Assembly: GCF_007830255.1 (NCBI RefSeq)
Contig: NZ_VLKG01000001.1
Location: forward strand, 248,001 to 312,000
From: Azomonas agilis
GTDB lineage: Bacteria > Pseudomonadota > Gammaproteobacteria > Pseudomonadales > Pseudomonadaceae
Reading direction: 5' to 3'
DNA length: 64,000 nt
The first letter of the stretch is position 1. Each line of letters starts with the position of its first letter. The translations under genes were made by a program, and so were the position numbers. The notes beneath the pieces were generated by a model, which saw only the letters and a program-made list of their open reading frames with translations, was not told where the DNA came from and did not search any database. Shown in pieces: positions 39,502 through 49,204 of the stretch.

Positions 39502-42105
39502 TTAGGCTTGGCCGAGGAAGTCCTTGGCAAAGCGTTGCAGTACACCGCCTGCTTTATAAACGCTGACTTCCGCTGCGGTATCCAGACGGCAGGTCATGGG
39601 CACTTCCACCACTTCACCGTTTTTACGGGTGATGACCAGAGTCAGGTCGCAACGAGGGGAGATGTCGCCCTTCACATCGTAGGTTTCGGTACCATCAATG
39701 TTCAGGGTTTTGCGGTTAACGCCGGGTTTGAACTCCAGCGGCAACACGCCCATGCCCACCAAGTTGGTGCGGTGGATACGCTCAAAACCTTCTGCGGCGA
39801 TGGCTTCAACACCGGCCAGACGCACGCCTTTGGCGGCCCAGTCACGCGAAGAACCTTGGCCATAATCCGCGCCAGCAACGATGATCAGTGGCTGTTTGCG
39901 GTTCATGTAGGTTTCGATGGCTTCCCACATGCGCATCACTTTGCCTTCTGGCTCAACGCGCGCTAAAGAACCCTTCTTCACTTCGCCATTGACCACGGCC
40001 ATTTCGTTCACCAACTGAGGGTTGGCGAAGGTGGCGCGTTGGGCGGTCAGGTGGTCACCACGGTGGGTGGCGTAGGAGTTGAAGTCTTCCTCCGGCAAGC
40101 CCATCTTGGCCAAGTACTCACCCGCAGCAGAGTCCAACAGAATGGCGTTGGAGGGCGACAGGTGGTCGGTGGTGATGTTGTCGGGCAGTACGGCCAGAGG
40201 ACGCATGCCTTTCAGAGTACGCTCACCGGCCAACGCACCTTCCCAGTAGGGCGGACGACGGATGTAGGTGGACATGGGACGCCAGTCGTACAGCGGCGAC
40301 TTGGCCTCTTCCACGGTGCCCAGATCGAACATCGGGATGTAGATCTGATGGAACTGCTCCGGCTTCACGCTGGTTTTCACCAGTGCGTCGATTTCTTCAT
40401 CGCTCGGCCACAGGTCTTTCAGGGTGATGGGGTTGCCGTTCTTGTCGGTGCCCAGCACGTCTTTTTCGATGTCGAAGCGCACAGTACCGGCAATGGCGTA
40501 GGCAACCACCAGCGGCGGCGAAGCCAAGAAGGCTTGCTTAGCGTACGGGTGGATACGGCCATCGAAGTTACGGTTACCGGACAGCACGGCGGTGGCGTAC
40601 AGGTCACGGTCGATGATTTCTTGCTGAATCACCGGATCCAGCGCACCGGACATACCGTTACAGGTGGTGCAGGCATAGGCCACGATACCGAAGCCCAGTT
40701 GCTCCAACTCGTGCAGCAGGCCGGCTTCTTCCAAATACAGCTTGGCCACTTTAGAGCCGGGGGCGAAGGAGGTCTTCACCCAAGGCTTACGCACCAGACC
40801 CAGCGCATTGGCTTTCTTAGCCAGCAAACCGGCCGCCACGACGTTGCGTGGGTTGGAGGTATTAGTGCAGCTGGTGATGGCGGCGATGATCACCGCGCCA
40901 TCAGGCAGCAGACCCTTGGCCTCTTCGGCCTTGGCAGCGGCCAGTTTGGCTTCGTCAGCGATGCCACGTTCGTGCAGTGCCGAAGTCGGCAGACGCTTGT
41001 GCGGGTTAGACGGGCCAGCCATGTTACGCACAACGGTGGACAGGTCGAAGCTCAGCACACGCTCATACACAGCGGTTTTCAGCGCATCGGCCCAAAGACC
41101 GGTGGTCTTGGCGTAGTTTTCCACCAAGGCGACTTGCTCCGGCTCACGACCAGTCAGCTTGAGGTAGTCGATGGTTTGCTGGTCGATGTAGAACATCGCC
41201 GCCGTCGCGCCGTACTCAGGGCACATGTTGGAGATGGTCGCACGGTCGCCGATGGACAGGCTGTCCGCGCCCTCACCAAAGAACTCCACATAGGCACCGA
41301 CCACGCGCTCTTTACGCAGGAACTCGGTCAGCGCCAACACGATGTCGGTAGCGGTGATGCCGGGTTTGCGTTGGCCAGTCAGCTTCACGCCGACGATGTC
41401 GGGCAGACGCATCATGGACGGATGGCCGAGCATTACGGTTTCCGCTTCCAGACCGCCCACGCCGATGGCGATCACGCCCAGCGCGTCCACATGTGGGGTG
41501 TGGGAGTCGGTACCAACGCAGGTATCGGGGAAGGCCACACCTTCACGCGCCTGAATCACTGGAGACATTTTCTCCAAGTTGATTTGGTGCATGATGCCGT
41601 TACCAGCGGGGATCACGTCCACGTTTTTGAACGCGGTTTTCGTCCACTCGATGAAGTGGAAGCGATCCTCGTTGCGACGGTCTTCGATGGCGCGGTTTTT
41701 CTCGAAGGCTTCTGGATCAAAACCGGGCGCTTCAACGGCCAAGGAGTGGTCCACGATCAACTGCGTGGGCACTACGGGGTTGACCTTGGACGGATCGCCG
41801 CCTTGGTCCGCAATGGCATCACGCAGACCGGCCAGATCCACCAGCGCGGTTTGGCCCAGAATGTCATGGCACACCACACGCGCGGGATACCAAGGAAAGT
41901 CCAGATCGCGCTTGCCTTCGATGATTTGCTTCAAGGAATCGGTCAGCGCCGCTGGCTCACAGCGACGTACCAATTGCTCGGCCAGTACACGCGAGGTGTA
42001 GGGCAGCTTGTCATAGGCTCCGGGCTGGATGGCTTCAACCGCCGCACGGGTGTCGAAGTAATCTAAGGCAGAACCGGGCAGAGACTTACGGTATTCAGTG
42101 TTCAT
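39502..42105 (-). CDS. acnD: Fe-S-dependent 2-methylcitrate dehydratase AcnD
   Basis: The 867-residue aconitase-family protein has cluster cysteines in 'ITSCTNTSNP' and 'CTTCNGMSG', the 'DSHTPHVDALG' and 'GADYGQGSSRDWAAKG' substrate-binding segments and a C-terminal swivel domain. Length and operon position with prpF point to AcnD rather than AcnA: it dehydrates 2-methylcitrate and needs PrpF. Codon bias is strong; a 675-codon antisense frame stays open as a result. It begins three bases after prpC ends. Confidence 0.97.
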   Translation of the reverse strand: MNTEYRKSLPGSALDYFDTRAAVEAIQPGAYDKLPYTSRVLAEQLVRRCEPAALTDSLKQIIEGKRDLDFPWYPARVVCHDILGQTALVDLAGLRDAIADQGGDPSKVNPVVPTQLIVDHSLAVEAPGFDPEAFEKNRAIEDRRNEDRFHFIEWTKTAFKNVDVIPAGNGIMHQINLEKMSPVIQAREGVAFPDTCVGTDSHTPHVDALGVIAIGVGGLEAETVMLGHPSMMRLPDIVGVKLTGQRKPGITATDIVLALTEFLRKERVVGAYVEFFGEGADSLSIGDRATISNMCPEYGATAAMFYIDQQTIDYLKLTGREPEQVALVENYAKTTGLWADALKTAVYERVLSFDLSTVVRNMAGPSNPHKRLPTSALHERGIADEAKLAAAKAEEAKGLLPDGAVIIAAITSCTNTSNPRNVVAAGLLAKKANALGLVRKPWVKTSFAPGSKVAKLYLEEAGLLHELEQLGFGIVAYACTTCNGMSGALDPVIQQEIIDRDLYATAVLSGNRNFDGRIHPYAKQAFLASPPLVVAYAIAGTVRFDIEKDVLGTDKNGNPITLKDLWPSDEEIDALVKTSVKPEQFHQIYIPMFDLGTVEEAKSPLYDWRPMSTYIRRPPYWEGALAGERTLKGMRPLAVLPDNITTDHLSPSNAILLDSAAGEYLAKMGLPEEDFNSYATHRGDHLTAQRATFANPQLVNEMAVVNGEVKKGSLARVEPEGKVMRMWEAIETYMNRKQPLIIVAGADYGQGSSRDWAAKGVRLAGVEAIAAEGFERIHRTNLVGMGVLPLEFKPGVNRKTLNIDGTETYDVKGDISPRCDLTLVITRKNGEVVEVPMTCRLDTAAEVSVYKAGGVLQRFAKDFLGQA

Positions 42106-42107
42106 TG

Positions 42108-43268
42108 TTACAGGCGCTCCCGGAGCGGAACGAATTTGAGGTTTTCCGGGCCAACATAATTGGCGCTCGGACGAATGATCTTGCCATCAACGCGCTGCTC
42201 AATAACGTGAGAGGACCAGCCGGAAGTACGGGCGATCACAAACAGCGGGGTGAACATGGCCGTGGGTACGCCCATCATGTGGTAGCTGACCGCGCTGAAC
42301 CAATCGAGATTGGGGAACATCTTTTTGACTTCCCACATCACGCTTTCCAGACGTTCGGCAATGTCGTACATCTTGGTGTTGTTTTGCTCGACGCTCAGCT
42401 CGCGGGCGACCTCTTTGATCACCTTGTTGCGTGGGTCAGCAACGGTGTACACCGGATGGCCAAAGCCAATCACCACTTCTTTGCGCTCAACGCGGGCGCG
42501 GATGTCGGCTTCGGCTTCTTCCGGATTGTCGTAGCGCTTCTGGATCTCGAAGGCGACTTCGTTGGCACCGCCGTGTTTTGGACCACGCAGGGCACCAATG
42601 GCGCCGGTGATGCAAGAGAACATGTCTGAGCCCGTACCGGAAATCACGCGAGAGGTGAAGGTAGAGGCGTTGAACTCGTGCTCTGCATACAGAATCAGGG
42701 AGGTGTGCATGGCACGTACCCAAGATTCGCTGGGCTTTTTGCCGTGCAGCAGGTGCAGGAAGTGACCACCGATGGAATCGTCGTCAGTTTCTACGTCGAT
42801 GCGCTTGCCGTTGTGGCTGAAGTGGTACCAGTACAGCAGCATGGAGCCCAAGCAGGCCATCAGCTTGTCGGCGATGTCGCGGGCACCGGGATGGTTGTGG
42901 TCGTCTTTCTCAGGCGACAGGCAGCCGAGTACCGATACGCCGGTACGCATCACATCCATCGGATGGGCCGAAGGCGGCAGTTGTTCCAGAGCGGCCTTAA
43001 CGCCAGCGGGCAGGCCACGCAGCGCCTTGAGCTTGGCTTTGTAGCCGTTCAGTTCGGCCAGATTGGGCAGCTTGCCATGGACCAGCAGGTGGGCGATTTC
43101 CTCGAACTCACAGGTGGTAGCAAAGTCGAGAATGTCGTAGCCACGGTAATGCAGGTCATTACCGCTGCGACCGACGGTACACAGAGCGGTATTACCGGCA
43201 GCAGTGCCGCTCAGGGCTACGGACTTTTTCGGCTTGAAGCCAACGCTGGTGGTTTCAGTAGTGCTCAT
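42108..43268 (-). CDS. prpC: 2-Methylcitrate synthase
   Basis: This 386-residue citrate-synthase family enzyme has catalytic residues in '[17 protein letters not shown]' and '[14 protein letters not shown]'. It is shorter than GltA and has the PrpC start region '[22 protein letters not shown]'. It condenses propionyl-CoA with oxaloacetate. It is third in the operon, 87 bases after prpB; the gap contains a near-perfect hairpin built on two CCTAGG copies. Confidence 0.97.
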   Translation of the reverse strand: MSTTETTSVGFKPKKSVALSGTAAGNTALCTVGRSGNDLHYRGYDILDFATTCEFEEIAHLLVHGKLPNLAELNGYKAKLKALRGLPAGVKAALEQLPPSAHPMDVMRTGVSVLGCLSPEKDDHNHPGARDIADKLMACLGSMLLYWYHFSHNGKRIDVETDDDSIGGHFLHLLHGKKPSESWVRAMHTSLILYAEHEFNASTFTSRVISGTGSDMFSCITGAIGALRGPKHGGANEVAFEIQKRYDNPEEAEADIRARVERKEVVIGFGHPVYTVADPRNKVIKEVARELSVEQNNTKMYDIAERLESVMWEVKKMFPNLDWFSAVSYHMMGVPTAMFTPLFVIARTSGWSSHVIEQRVDGKIIRPSANYVGPENLKFVPLRERL

Positions 43269-43355
43269 CGCTTGAATTCCTAATCCGGTTGAATAGTTGT
43301 CTTTGTTTTCCCCTAGGCTCGCCCTGCACAGACGAACCTAGGCCGGTTACTGTGA

Positions 43356-44243
43356 TTACTTCTTGCCCGCAGCAAACAACGCGTCGAGGTGCTGCTCAAA
43401 CGCGTGGTAGTTGATGCGATCGTACAGCTCCATACGGGTTTGCATGGTGTCGATCACATTCTTCTGAGTACCGTCACGGCGCAGGGCGGTGTAGACGTTC
43501 TCAGCAGCCTTGTTCATGGCGCGGAAGGCGGACAGCGGATAGAGCACCAGCGATACGTCCACAGAAGCCAGTTCTTCAGTGGTGTACAGCGGAGTCGCAC
43601 CAAACTCGGTGATGTTGGCCAGAATCGGCGCCTTCACACGGTCGGCAAAGGTTTTGTACATCGGCAGTTCGGTGATGGCTTCGGGGAAGATCATGTCCGC
43701 ACCGGCTTCAATGCAGGCGGCGGCGCGATCCAGAGCGGAGTTCAGACCCTCAACCGCCAGCGCATCGGTACGCGCCATGATGACGAAGCTGTCATCGGTA
43801 CGGGCATCGACAGCGGCTTTCACGCGGTCGATCATCTCTTGCAGAGAGACGATTTCTTTATTCGGACGGTGGCCGCAACGCTTGGCACCCACTTGGTCTT
43901 CGATGTGGATGGCAGCCGCGCCAAACTTGATCATGGACTTAACGGTACGGGCGACGTTGAAGGCTGAGGAACCGAAGCCCGTATCCACGTCCACCAGCAA
44001 AGGCAGATCGCAGACGTCGGTGATGCGGCGTACGTCGGTCAGTACGTCATCCAGACCGGTGATGCCCAGATCCGGCAGACCCAGAGAGCCCGCCGCCACA
44101 CCGCCACCCGACAGGTAGATGGCTTTGAAACCGGCACGCTTGGCCAGCAAAGCGTGGTTTGCGTTAATCGCGCCGACTACTTGCAGCGGATGTTCGGCAG
44201 CAACGGCATCGCGGAAACGCTGGCCGGCGGAGATATTACTCAT
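43356..44243 (-). CDS. prpB: 2-Methylisocitrate lyase
   Basis: The 295-residue lyase has the catalytic Cys123 in '[12 protein letters not shown]' and metal ligands in '[10 protein letters not shown]' and 'IHIEDQ'. It cleaves 2-methylisocitrate to pyruvate and succinate. Its start overlaps the stop of the upstream regulator gene by four bases (ATGA), so regulator and enzyme are co-translated. Confidence 0.97.
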   Translation of the reverse strand: MSNISAGQRFRDAVAAEHPLQVVGAINANHALLAKRAGFKAIYLSGGGVAAGSLGLPDLGITGLDDVLTDVRRITDVCDLPLLVDVDTGFGSSAFNVARTVKSMIKFGAAAIHIEDQVGAKRCGHRPNKEIVSLQEMIDRVKAAVDARTDDSFVIMARTDALAVEGLNSALDRAAACIEAGADMIFPEAITELPMYKTFADRVKAPILANITEFGATPLYTTEELASVDVSLVLYPLSAFRAMNKAAENVYTALRRDGTQKNVIDTMQTRMELYDRINYHAFEQHLDALFAAGKK

Positions 44244-44959
44244 GCTTCACCTCGGGTTTTGGGGGTGTTCTGCTTGCTTTGAAGATGACGCTCGACGTTA
44301 CGCCGTGAGGCTGCGATGTGGCGGCGCATTAGCAGCTCTGCCAGTTCGGCATCGCCCTCGGCAATGGCATCGAGAATACGGTGGTGCTCGTTAAAGGCTT
44401 GGCGGGGCCGATTGGGCGTGGTGGAGTATTGGATGCGGTACATGCGCACCAGCTGATACAGCTCGCCGCACAGCATCCGGGCCAATGTTGTGTTGCCACA
44501 GCCTTGAATAATTCGGTAATGGAAGTCGAAGTCCCCTTCCTGCTGGTAGTAACCCACGCCCGCACGGAAGGCCTCGTCACGCTCGTGGGTATCCAATACC
44601 CGGCGCAACTCATCGATGTCTTGGGGGGTCATGCGCTCAGCCGCGAGACGGCAAGCCATGCCTTCTAAGGATTCGCGGATTTCGTACAGCTCAATCAATT
44701 CAGCGTGGGACAGAGACACTACTCGTGCGCCCACATGGGGAACACGCACCAGCAGTTTCTGGCCTTCTAAACGATGAATCGCTTCACGCAGCGGGCCACG
44801 ACTAATGCCGTAGGTGCGCGCCAGCTCTGGCTCGGAGATTTTGGCGCCCGGTGGAATCTCGCCCCGGACAATCGCACTTTGAATCTGACGAAAAACCTGT
44901 TCTGACAGGGTTCCGCCCTCTTCCTCTTGAATTTGAACAATCTGTCCGGGCTGGCTCAT
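44240..44959 (-). CDS. GntR family (FadR subfamily) regulator of the propionate operon
   Basis: From ATG 44959 the protein has 239 residues; a GTG at 44974 is an alternative and neither has a clear Shine-Dalgarno. An N-terminal winged helix ('[35 protein letters not shown]') is followed by an all-helical FCD ligand domain with '[14 protein letters not shown]' and '[14 protein letters not shown]' metal-binding residues. It is first in the prp operon, so it is probably an autoregulated repressor that responds to a methylcitrate-pathway intermediate; that response is inferred. Two TGTCGACA palindromes flank its promoter. Confidence 0.92.
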   Translation of the reverse strand: MSQPGQIVQIQEEEGGTLSEQVFRQIQSAIVRGEIPPGAKISEPELARTYGISRGPLREAIHRLEGQKLLVRVPHVGARVVSLSHAELIELYEIRESLEGMACRLAAERMTPQDIDELRRVLDTHERDEAFRAGVGYYQQEGDFDFHYRIIQGCGNTTLARMLCGELYQLVRMYRIQYSTTPNRPRQAFNEHHRILDAIAEGDAELAELLMRRHIAASRRNVERHLQSKQNTPKTRGEA

Positions 44960-44965
44960 CTTGAT

Positions 44966-44973
44966 TGTCGACA
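44966..44973. promoter_or_regulatory. Candidate GntR operator, downstream site
   Basis: The perfect palindrome TGTCGACA lies within the 13-base repeat ATTGTCGACACTT, about 15-22 bases past the expected transcription start of the prp operon and just before the regulator's ATG. The form fits FadR-type GntR operators (TNGTNNNACNA-like). Confidence 0.75.
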
Positions 44974-44994
44974 CTTATCTATTTGCTTGGCTAG

Positions 44995-45023
44995 AAAATA
45001 GGTTAAGTAGTGAATTTGGTCAA
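44995..45023 (-). promoter_or_regulatory. Promoter of the prp operon
   Basis: On the minus strand TTGACC (45018-45023) and TATTTT (44995-45000) are separated by exactly 17 bases. The promoter lies between the two TGTCGACA operators, with the expected start near 44988. Confidence 0.75.
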
Positions 45024-45038
45024 CACTACATAGACTAT

Positions 45039-45046
45039 TGTCGACA
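45039..45046. promoter_or_regulatory. Candidate GntR operator, upstream site
   Basis: This is the second TGTCGACA, again inside ATTGTCGACACTT in the same orientation. Its centre is 73 bases from the other site, about seven helical turns, so two bound dimers would face the same side and could loop over the promoter. Confidence 0.72.
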
Positions 45047-45097
45047 CTTTGTAAGATAGCTACCTAAATACTTCAACCCCTCAATACGCAATGAGCG

Positions 45098-45106
45098 TGC
45101 TAGAAT
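45098..45106 (+). promoter_or_regulatory. Extended -10 promoter element for pabB
   Basis: TGC followed by TAGAAT (45101-45106) is an extended -10 without a good -35. The same 15 bases, GTGCTAGAATCCCAA, occur before pcnB. The position implies that translation starts at 45154 rather than 45091. Confidence 0.45.
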
Positions 45107-45153
45107 CCCAACCCGCACCTAAATCGCCCCGCTTGTTCAGGAGCTTTCCGGGC

Positions 45154-46524
45154 ATGTCCACTCTCCCTGCCGATGCCCTACCTTTGGTTCGCTGCTTCCC
45201 TCTGGCCTACGAAGCAGATCCTAGCCGCCGCTTTGATCTGATCCGCCACGCGCAGGGTGCCATACTGCTGGATGCAGGCCAGCCTAAAGCCTATCGTGGG
45301 CGCTTCGATCTGATGAGTGCTTGGCCCATAGAAACCCTAGAACCCAAACCTCAAGAAAGGGGATCGGCTTTTTTTCAACGTCTGCGCCAAGCCTTAGAGC
45401 GTTTGGGGCCCACAGCGGTGGCCGAACAGGATCAACCCTTGCCCTTTGCAGGCGGTTTGATGGGGATGCTCAGTTACGACTTTGGCCAACGCTTGGAGCA
45501 CTTGCCGCAACAGGCGATGGATGACATCGGCCTACCGGATGCACGGTTGGGACTTTACGGCTGGGCCTTAATCAGCGATCACCAGCAACAGCGGAGCTAT
45601 TTAATGTTCCATCCCGCCTTTTCGCGGGGGGAGCAAGCCTGTATCCAAGCCTTGTTTGTCCAAGATGAACCTACTGCTGCCTGTGGTTCGTTTAAATTGT
45701 CGACAGCCTTTACCCCTGAACTGTCACCCGAGACTTATCAACAAGCCATCGCCCGGATTCAGGATTACATTCAGGCCGGTGACTGTTATCAGGTGAACTT
45801 TACCCAACGTTTCCGCGCCACCTACCAAGGCGACCCTTGGCTGGCGTATCAGGCCCTACGTCAGGCTTGCCCCACGCCCTTTGCCGCTTATATGGCATGG
45901 GAAGATACCGCCATCGCCAGCCTATCGCCGGAGCGCTTTTTAAAAGTCAGCCAAGGACAGGTGGAGGCCCGCCCTATTAAAGGCACACGCCCCCGCAGAG
46001 CAGCGATAGAGCACGATCAAGCGGAGATTCAACAGCTTAAAGATAGCCTCAAAGACCGCGCGGAAAACCTGATGATTGTGGATTTGCTGCGCAATGATTT
46101 AGGGCGCAGTTGTCAGATTGGTAGCATCCGCGTGCCGGAACTGTTCGCCATTGAAAGCTACCCCAACGTGCACCATCTGGTCAGCAGCGTGACCGGCGCG
46201 CTAGCCGAAGGTAAAGATGCGCTGGATTTACTGGCTGGTAGTTTTCCCGGTGGTTCTATCACCGGCGCGCCGAAAATCCGCGCCATGCAAATCATCGACG
46301 AGCTGGAGCCTTGCCGCCGCCAACTCTACTGCGGCTCGCTGCTGTATGTGGATGTGCGGGGAGAAATGGACAGCTCCATCGCCATCCGCAGCCTGATCTT
46401 CAAGCAAGGCCAAGTCCACTGCTGGGGCGGCGGTGGCATCGTGATGGATTCGGAAGCAGAGGCCGAATACCAAGAGTCGCTAACCAAGGTTCGCGTCTTG
46501 ATGCAAACCTTGGAGCAGCTTTAA
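45154..46524 (+). CDS. pabB: Aminodeoxychorismate synthase component I
   Basis: The start at ATG 45154 (456 residues) is chosen because AGGAG lies ten bases upstream and the open frame to 45091 overlaps a promoter element. The chorismate-binding domain has 'ARPIKGTRPR', where the Lys distinguishes PabB from anthranilate synthase TrpE, plus 'DLLRNDLGRS' and 'SITGAPKIRAMQIIDELEP'. With PabA it makes 4-amino-4-deoxychorismate for folate. It ends four bases from convergent thrH. It is transcribed away from the prp operon. Confidence 0.94.
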   Translation: MSTLPADALPLVRCFPLAYEADPSRRFDLIRHAQGAILLDAGQPKAYRGRFDLMSAWPIETLEPKPQERGSAFFQRLRQALERLGPTAVAEQDQPLPFAGGLMGMLSYDFGQRLEHLPQQAMDDIGLPDARLGLYGWALISDHQQQRSYLMFHPAFSRGEQACIQALFVQDEPTAACGSFKLSTAFTPELSPETYQQAIARIQDYIQAGDCYQVNFTQRFRATYQGDPWLAYQALRQACPTPFAAYMAWEDTAIASLSPERFLKVSQGQVEARPIKGTRPRRAAIEHDQAEIQQLKDSLKDRAENLMIVDLLRNDLGRSCQIGSIRVPELFAIESYPNVHHLVSSVTGALAEGKDALDLLAGSFPGGSITGAPKIRAMQIIDELEPCRRQLYCGSLLYVDVRGEMDSSIAIRSLIFKQGQVHCWGGGGIVMDSEAEAEYQESLTKVRVLMQTLEQL

Positions 46525-46528
46525 ATAC

Positions 46529-47146
46529 TTACAGGCTCAACTTACGGTTGGAGGCCTTGATGAATTCCTGTTTCAGATCTTCATAAGTATGCACGGCGGG
46601 GAACTGCGGGAATTCGCGGATCACGTTTTCCGGTGCATGGAACAGGATGCCGGCATGGGCTTCGCTGAGCATGGTGGTGTCGTTGTAGGAGTCACCCGCC
46701 GCAATCACGCGATAGTAGAGGCTCTTAAAAGAAATCACGGATTGACGCTTGGGATCTTTCTGGCGCAGTTGGTAATCCACCACGCGATCGCTGTCATCGG
46801 TAATCAGACGATGGCACAGCAGCGTCGGGAAGCCTAGTTGACGCATCAAAGGCTGGGAGAACTCGTAGAAGGTGTCGGAGAGAATCACCACTTGGAAGCG
46901 CTCGCGCAGCCAATCCACAAACTCCACCGCACCGTCCAAGGGTTTCAGGGTGGCGATCACATCCTGAATGTCTTTCAGCTTAAGGCCGTGCTCATCCAGA
47001 ATGCGCAGGCGTTGCTTCATCAGCACATCGTAATCGGGAATATCGCGGGTGGTCGCACGCAGGGATTCGATGCCGGTTTTCTCGGCAAAAGCGATCCAGA
47101 TTTCCGGAACCAGTACCCCTTCTAGGTCGAGACAGGCGATTTCCAC
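46529..47146 (-). CDS. thrH: ThrH: phosphoserine phosphatase / homoserine phosphotransferase
   Basis: The 205-residue protein uses a GTG at 47146 with GAGGA seven bases upstream; it reads 'EIACLDLEGVLVPEIWIAFAEKTGI' after the start. The HAD nucleophile Asp7 lies in DLEG; 'ILSDTFYEFSQPLMRQLG' and 'AAGDSYNDTTMLSEA' complete the catalytic motifs. In P. aeruginosa ThrH dephosphorylates phosphoserine and can transfer its phosphate to homoserine. It is monocistronic, convergent with pabB. Confidence 0.95.
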   Translation of the reverse strand: MEIACLDLEGVLVPEIWIAFAEKTGIESLRATTRDIPDYDVLMKQRLRILDEHGLKLKDIQDVIATLKPLDGAVEFVDWLRERFQVVILSDTFYEFSQPLMRQLGFPTLLCHRLITDDSDRVVDYQLRQKDPKRQSVISFKSLYYRVIAAGDSYNDTTMLSEAHAGILFHAPENVIREFPQFPAVHTYEDLKQEFIKASNRKLSL

Positions 47147-47377
47147 GAACACATCCTCAGGCAGATAGAGAAGGCGGCACTCTAACCACAAGCCTTAGCC
47201 AACGCAACCGCCGCTCCCTTTCATGTGCCCGTCAAAAAAGCGGCTAGGCTCTGGCTTAGGAATTTGACTCATGATGTGGTGTCTATTTTATAAAGGAAGA
47301 ACGCCTAACGAGTCGCTGAGCCTGTACGACCTACTACTGAACAACGCCCCATTCAGTCACTTACTCAGGATGACCCC

Positions 47378-48310
47378 GTGTCTCGAATCATGAGCCCCAA
47401 ACCGCCGTTTCTCTTTACCACCCTCACCTATGTGGGCTGGTCACTGTTTTGGCTGCTGCTGTGGGATATTTTTGTCACCGCCTACTACATGCTGGTTCTT
47501 GACCCTACCTACAGCCTACCCTCGATGCCCGTTACCCTGATGGGTTCGGCACTGGTGGTTCTGATCAGTTTTCGTAACACCAGCGCCTATAACCGCTGGT
47601 GGGAGGCACGTACCCTGTGGGGCGGTATGACTAACTATTCCCGCAGCTATGCCCGCCAAGTCCTCACCCTGATTGACGATCCACAGGACGGTCTCAACCC
47701 CGTTAAGCCTCTGTTGCTCAAGCGCCATCTGGCCTACTTAAAAAGCCTCTCCGCCCATCTAAGGGGCGAACCCTGCCCTACAGACATCCGGGAGCTGATC
47801 GACTGGCAAGAGCAGGCGCGCAGCGATCAGACCAATAATTTCCCCAATGACCTACTGACGACTTCCGCCGCTTTGTTGGTTCAAGAATACAAAGAAGGCC
47901 GCCTAGATAGCATTCGTCTCGCACGCCTTGAGTCGACGATGGTGGAGCTGTCCAACTGTCAAGGCGGCATGGAGCGCATTGCTAACACGCCACTGCCCTT
48001 CCCCTACGTCTACTTTCCGCGCTTTTTTATCACTCTATTCTGCATCATTGTGCCCATTGGCTTGGTAGAGACCCTGCACTGGTTTACCCCCCTTGTGTCC
48101 ACGGTAGTGGGCTATATGCTGTTGGCCATTGAAACCGTAGGTACGCATTTGCAAAATCCCTTCCACGACAGCGAGTTACGCATTCAAACCGAAACCATCT
48201 GCCAAAATATTGAGCGCAACCTAAACTCCATGCTGCGCGATGCACGGGATGAGCGGTTAGCAGCAGCAGGTAAAGCAGGCCCGAATGAATTACCCTGCCT
48301 TTTTACCTAA
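47378..48310 (+). CDS. Bestrophin family (UPF0187/YneE-like) membrane channel protein
   Basis: The 310-residue protein starts at a GTG (47378) with AGGAT six bases upstream; an ATG at 47390 is the alternative. Two N-terminal and two later hydrophobic helices frame a cytosolic region. 'SFRNTSAYNRWWEARTLWGGM', 'ANTPLPFPYVYFPRFF' and 'HLQNPFHDSELRI' are the conserved bestrophin segments. Bacterial members form pentameric ion channels, some favouring cations. The role here is unknown. It stands alone, 230 bases from divergent thrH. Confidence 0.88.
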   Translation: MSRIMSPKPPFLFTTLTYVGWSLFWLLLWDIFVTAYYMLVLDPTYSLPSMPVTLMGSALVVLISFRNTSAYNRWWEARTLWGGMTNYSRSYARQVLTLIDDPQDGLNPVKPLLLKRHLAYLKSLSAHLRGEPCPTDIRELIDWQEQARSDQTNNFPNDLLTTSAALLVQEYKEGRLDSIRLARLESTMVELSNCQGGMERIANTPLPFPYVYFPRFFITLFCIIVPIGLVETLHWFTPLVSTVVGYMLLAIETVGTHLQNPFHDSELRIQTETICQNIERNLNSMLRDARDERLAAAGKAGPNELPCLFT

Positions 48311-48412
48311 AGTGCTCCTTCTTTTGATCAAAGGCTTTGGAGCGATTCTCAAGCATAGGCAAAGGGGCTTAAGATCGCGGTTCCGTGATTTAAGCCCATA
48401 GAAGAGACCGCC

Positions 48413-49141
48413 ATGACCACAGCCTTTGATGTGGACAGCCTCGCCGCTGCCTATGCCGACCGTTCGCCACAAGACATTCTAAAACTGGCCTTTGAGCACT
48501 TTGGGGATGACCTTTGGCTGTCGTTCAGTGGTGCCGAAGATGTGGTGCTGGTGGATATGGCGTGGAAGCTGAATAAGAACGTCAAGGTATTCAGTCTGGA
48601 TACCGGCCGCCTGCACAGCGAAACCTATCGTTTTATTGAGCAGGTACGCGAGCATTACAAGCTGCCCATCGAAATCATGAGCCCCGATGCACAGCGCCTA
48701 GAGCCCTTTGTACGCGAAAAAGGCCTGTTCAGCTTCTACCGTGACGGTCATGGCGAATGCTGCGGCGTGCGTAAAATTGAGCCCCTGCGCCGTAAACTAT
48801 CCACTGTTCGCGCTTGGGCGACCGGCCAGCGTCGTGACCAAAGCCCCGGTACGCGCAGTCAGGTCGCGGCCTTAGAGCTAGACACCGCCTTCTCCAGCCC
48901 AGAACGCCCGCTGTATAAATTCAACCCACTGGCACAGATGAGCAGCGAAGAAGTCTGGGGCTACATCCGCATGTTGGAAATTCCCTATAACCCGCTGCAT
49001 GAGCGCGGCTACATCAGTATCGGTTGCGAGCCTTGCACCCGCCCGGTACTACCCAATCAACACGAACGCGAAGGCCGTTGGTGGTGGGAGGAAGCGACCC
49101 ACAAAGAGTGTGGTTTACACGCGGGCAATCTAAAAAAATAA
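48413..49141 (+). CDS. cysH: Adenylyl-sulfate (APS) reductase
   Basis: The 242-residue protein has the PP-loop-like '[19 protein letters not shown]' and a C-terminal 'HKECGLH' active-site Cys. It also has the two cysteine pairs 'GECCGVRK' and 'GCEPCTRP', which mark the [4Fe-4S] APS reductases rather than the E. coli PAPS type. It reduces APS to sulfite and AMP using thioredoxin in assimilatory sulfate reduction. No other cys gene is adjacent. It converges with mqo about 60 bases downstream. Confidence 0.95.
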   Translation: MTTAFDVDSLAAAYADRSPQDILKLAFEHFGDDLWLSFSGAEDVVLVDMAWKLNKNVKVFSLDTGRLHSETYRFIEQVREHYKLPIEIMSPDAQRLEPFVREKGLFSFYRDGHGECCGVRKIEPLRRKLSTVRAWATGQRRDQSPGTRSQVAALELDTAFSSPERPLYKFNPLAQMSSEEVWGYIRMLEIPYNPLHERGYISIGCEPCTRPVLPNQHEREGRWWWEEATHKECGLHAGNLKK

Positions 49142-49204
49142 CCCTCCCTAAAACGACTGTTCCCCGCCTAAGCGAGGAACAGTTGACGGCAACAGCGGTA
49201 GAAA

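Noticed and set aside
40039-42066. 675-codon open frame antisense to acnD
   Set aside because: It is codon-aligned with acnD and stays open only because acnD lacks TTA, CTA and TCA codons. The translation is low-complexity and resembles no family.
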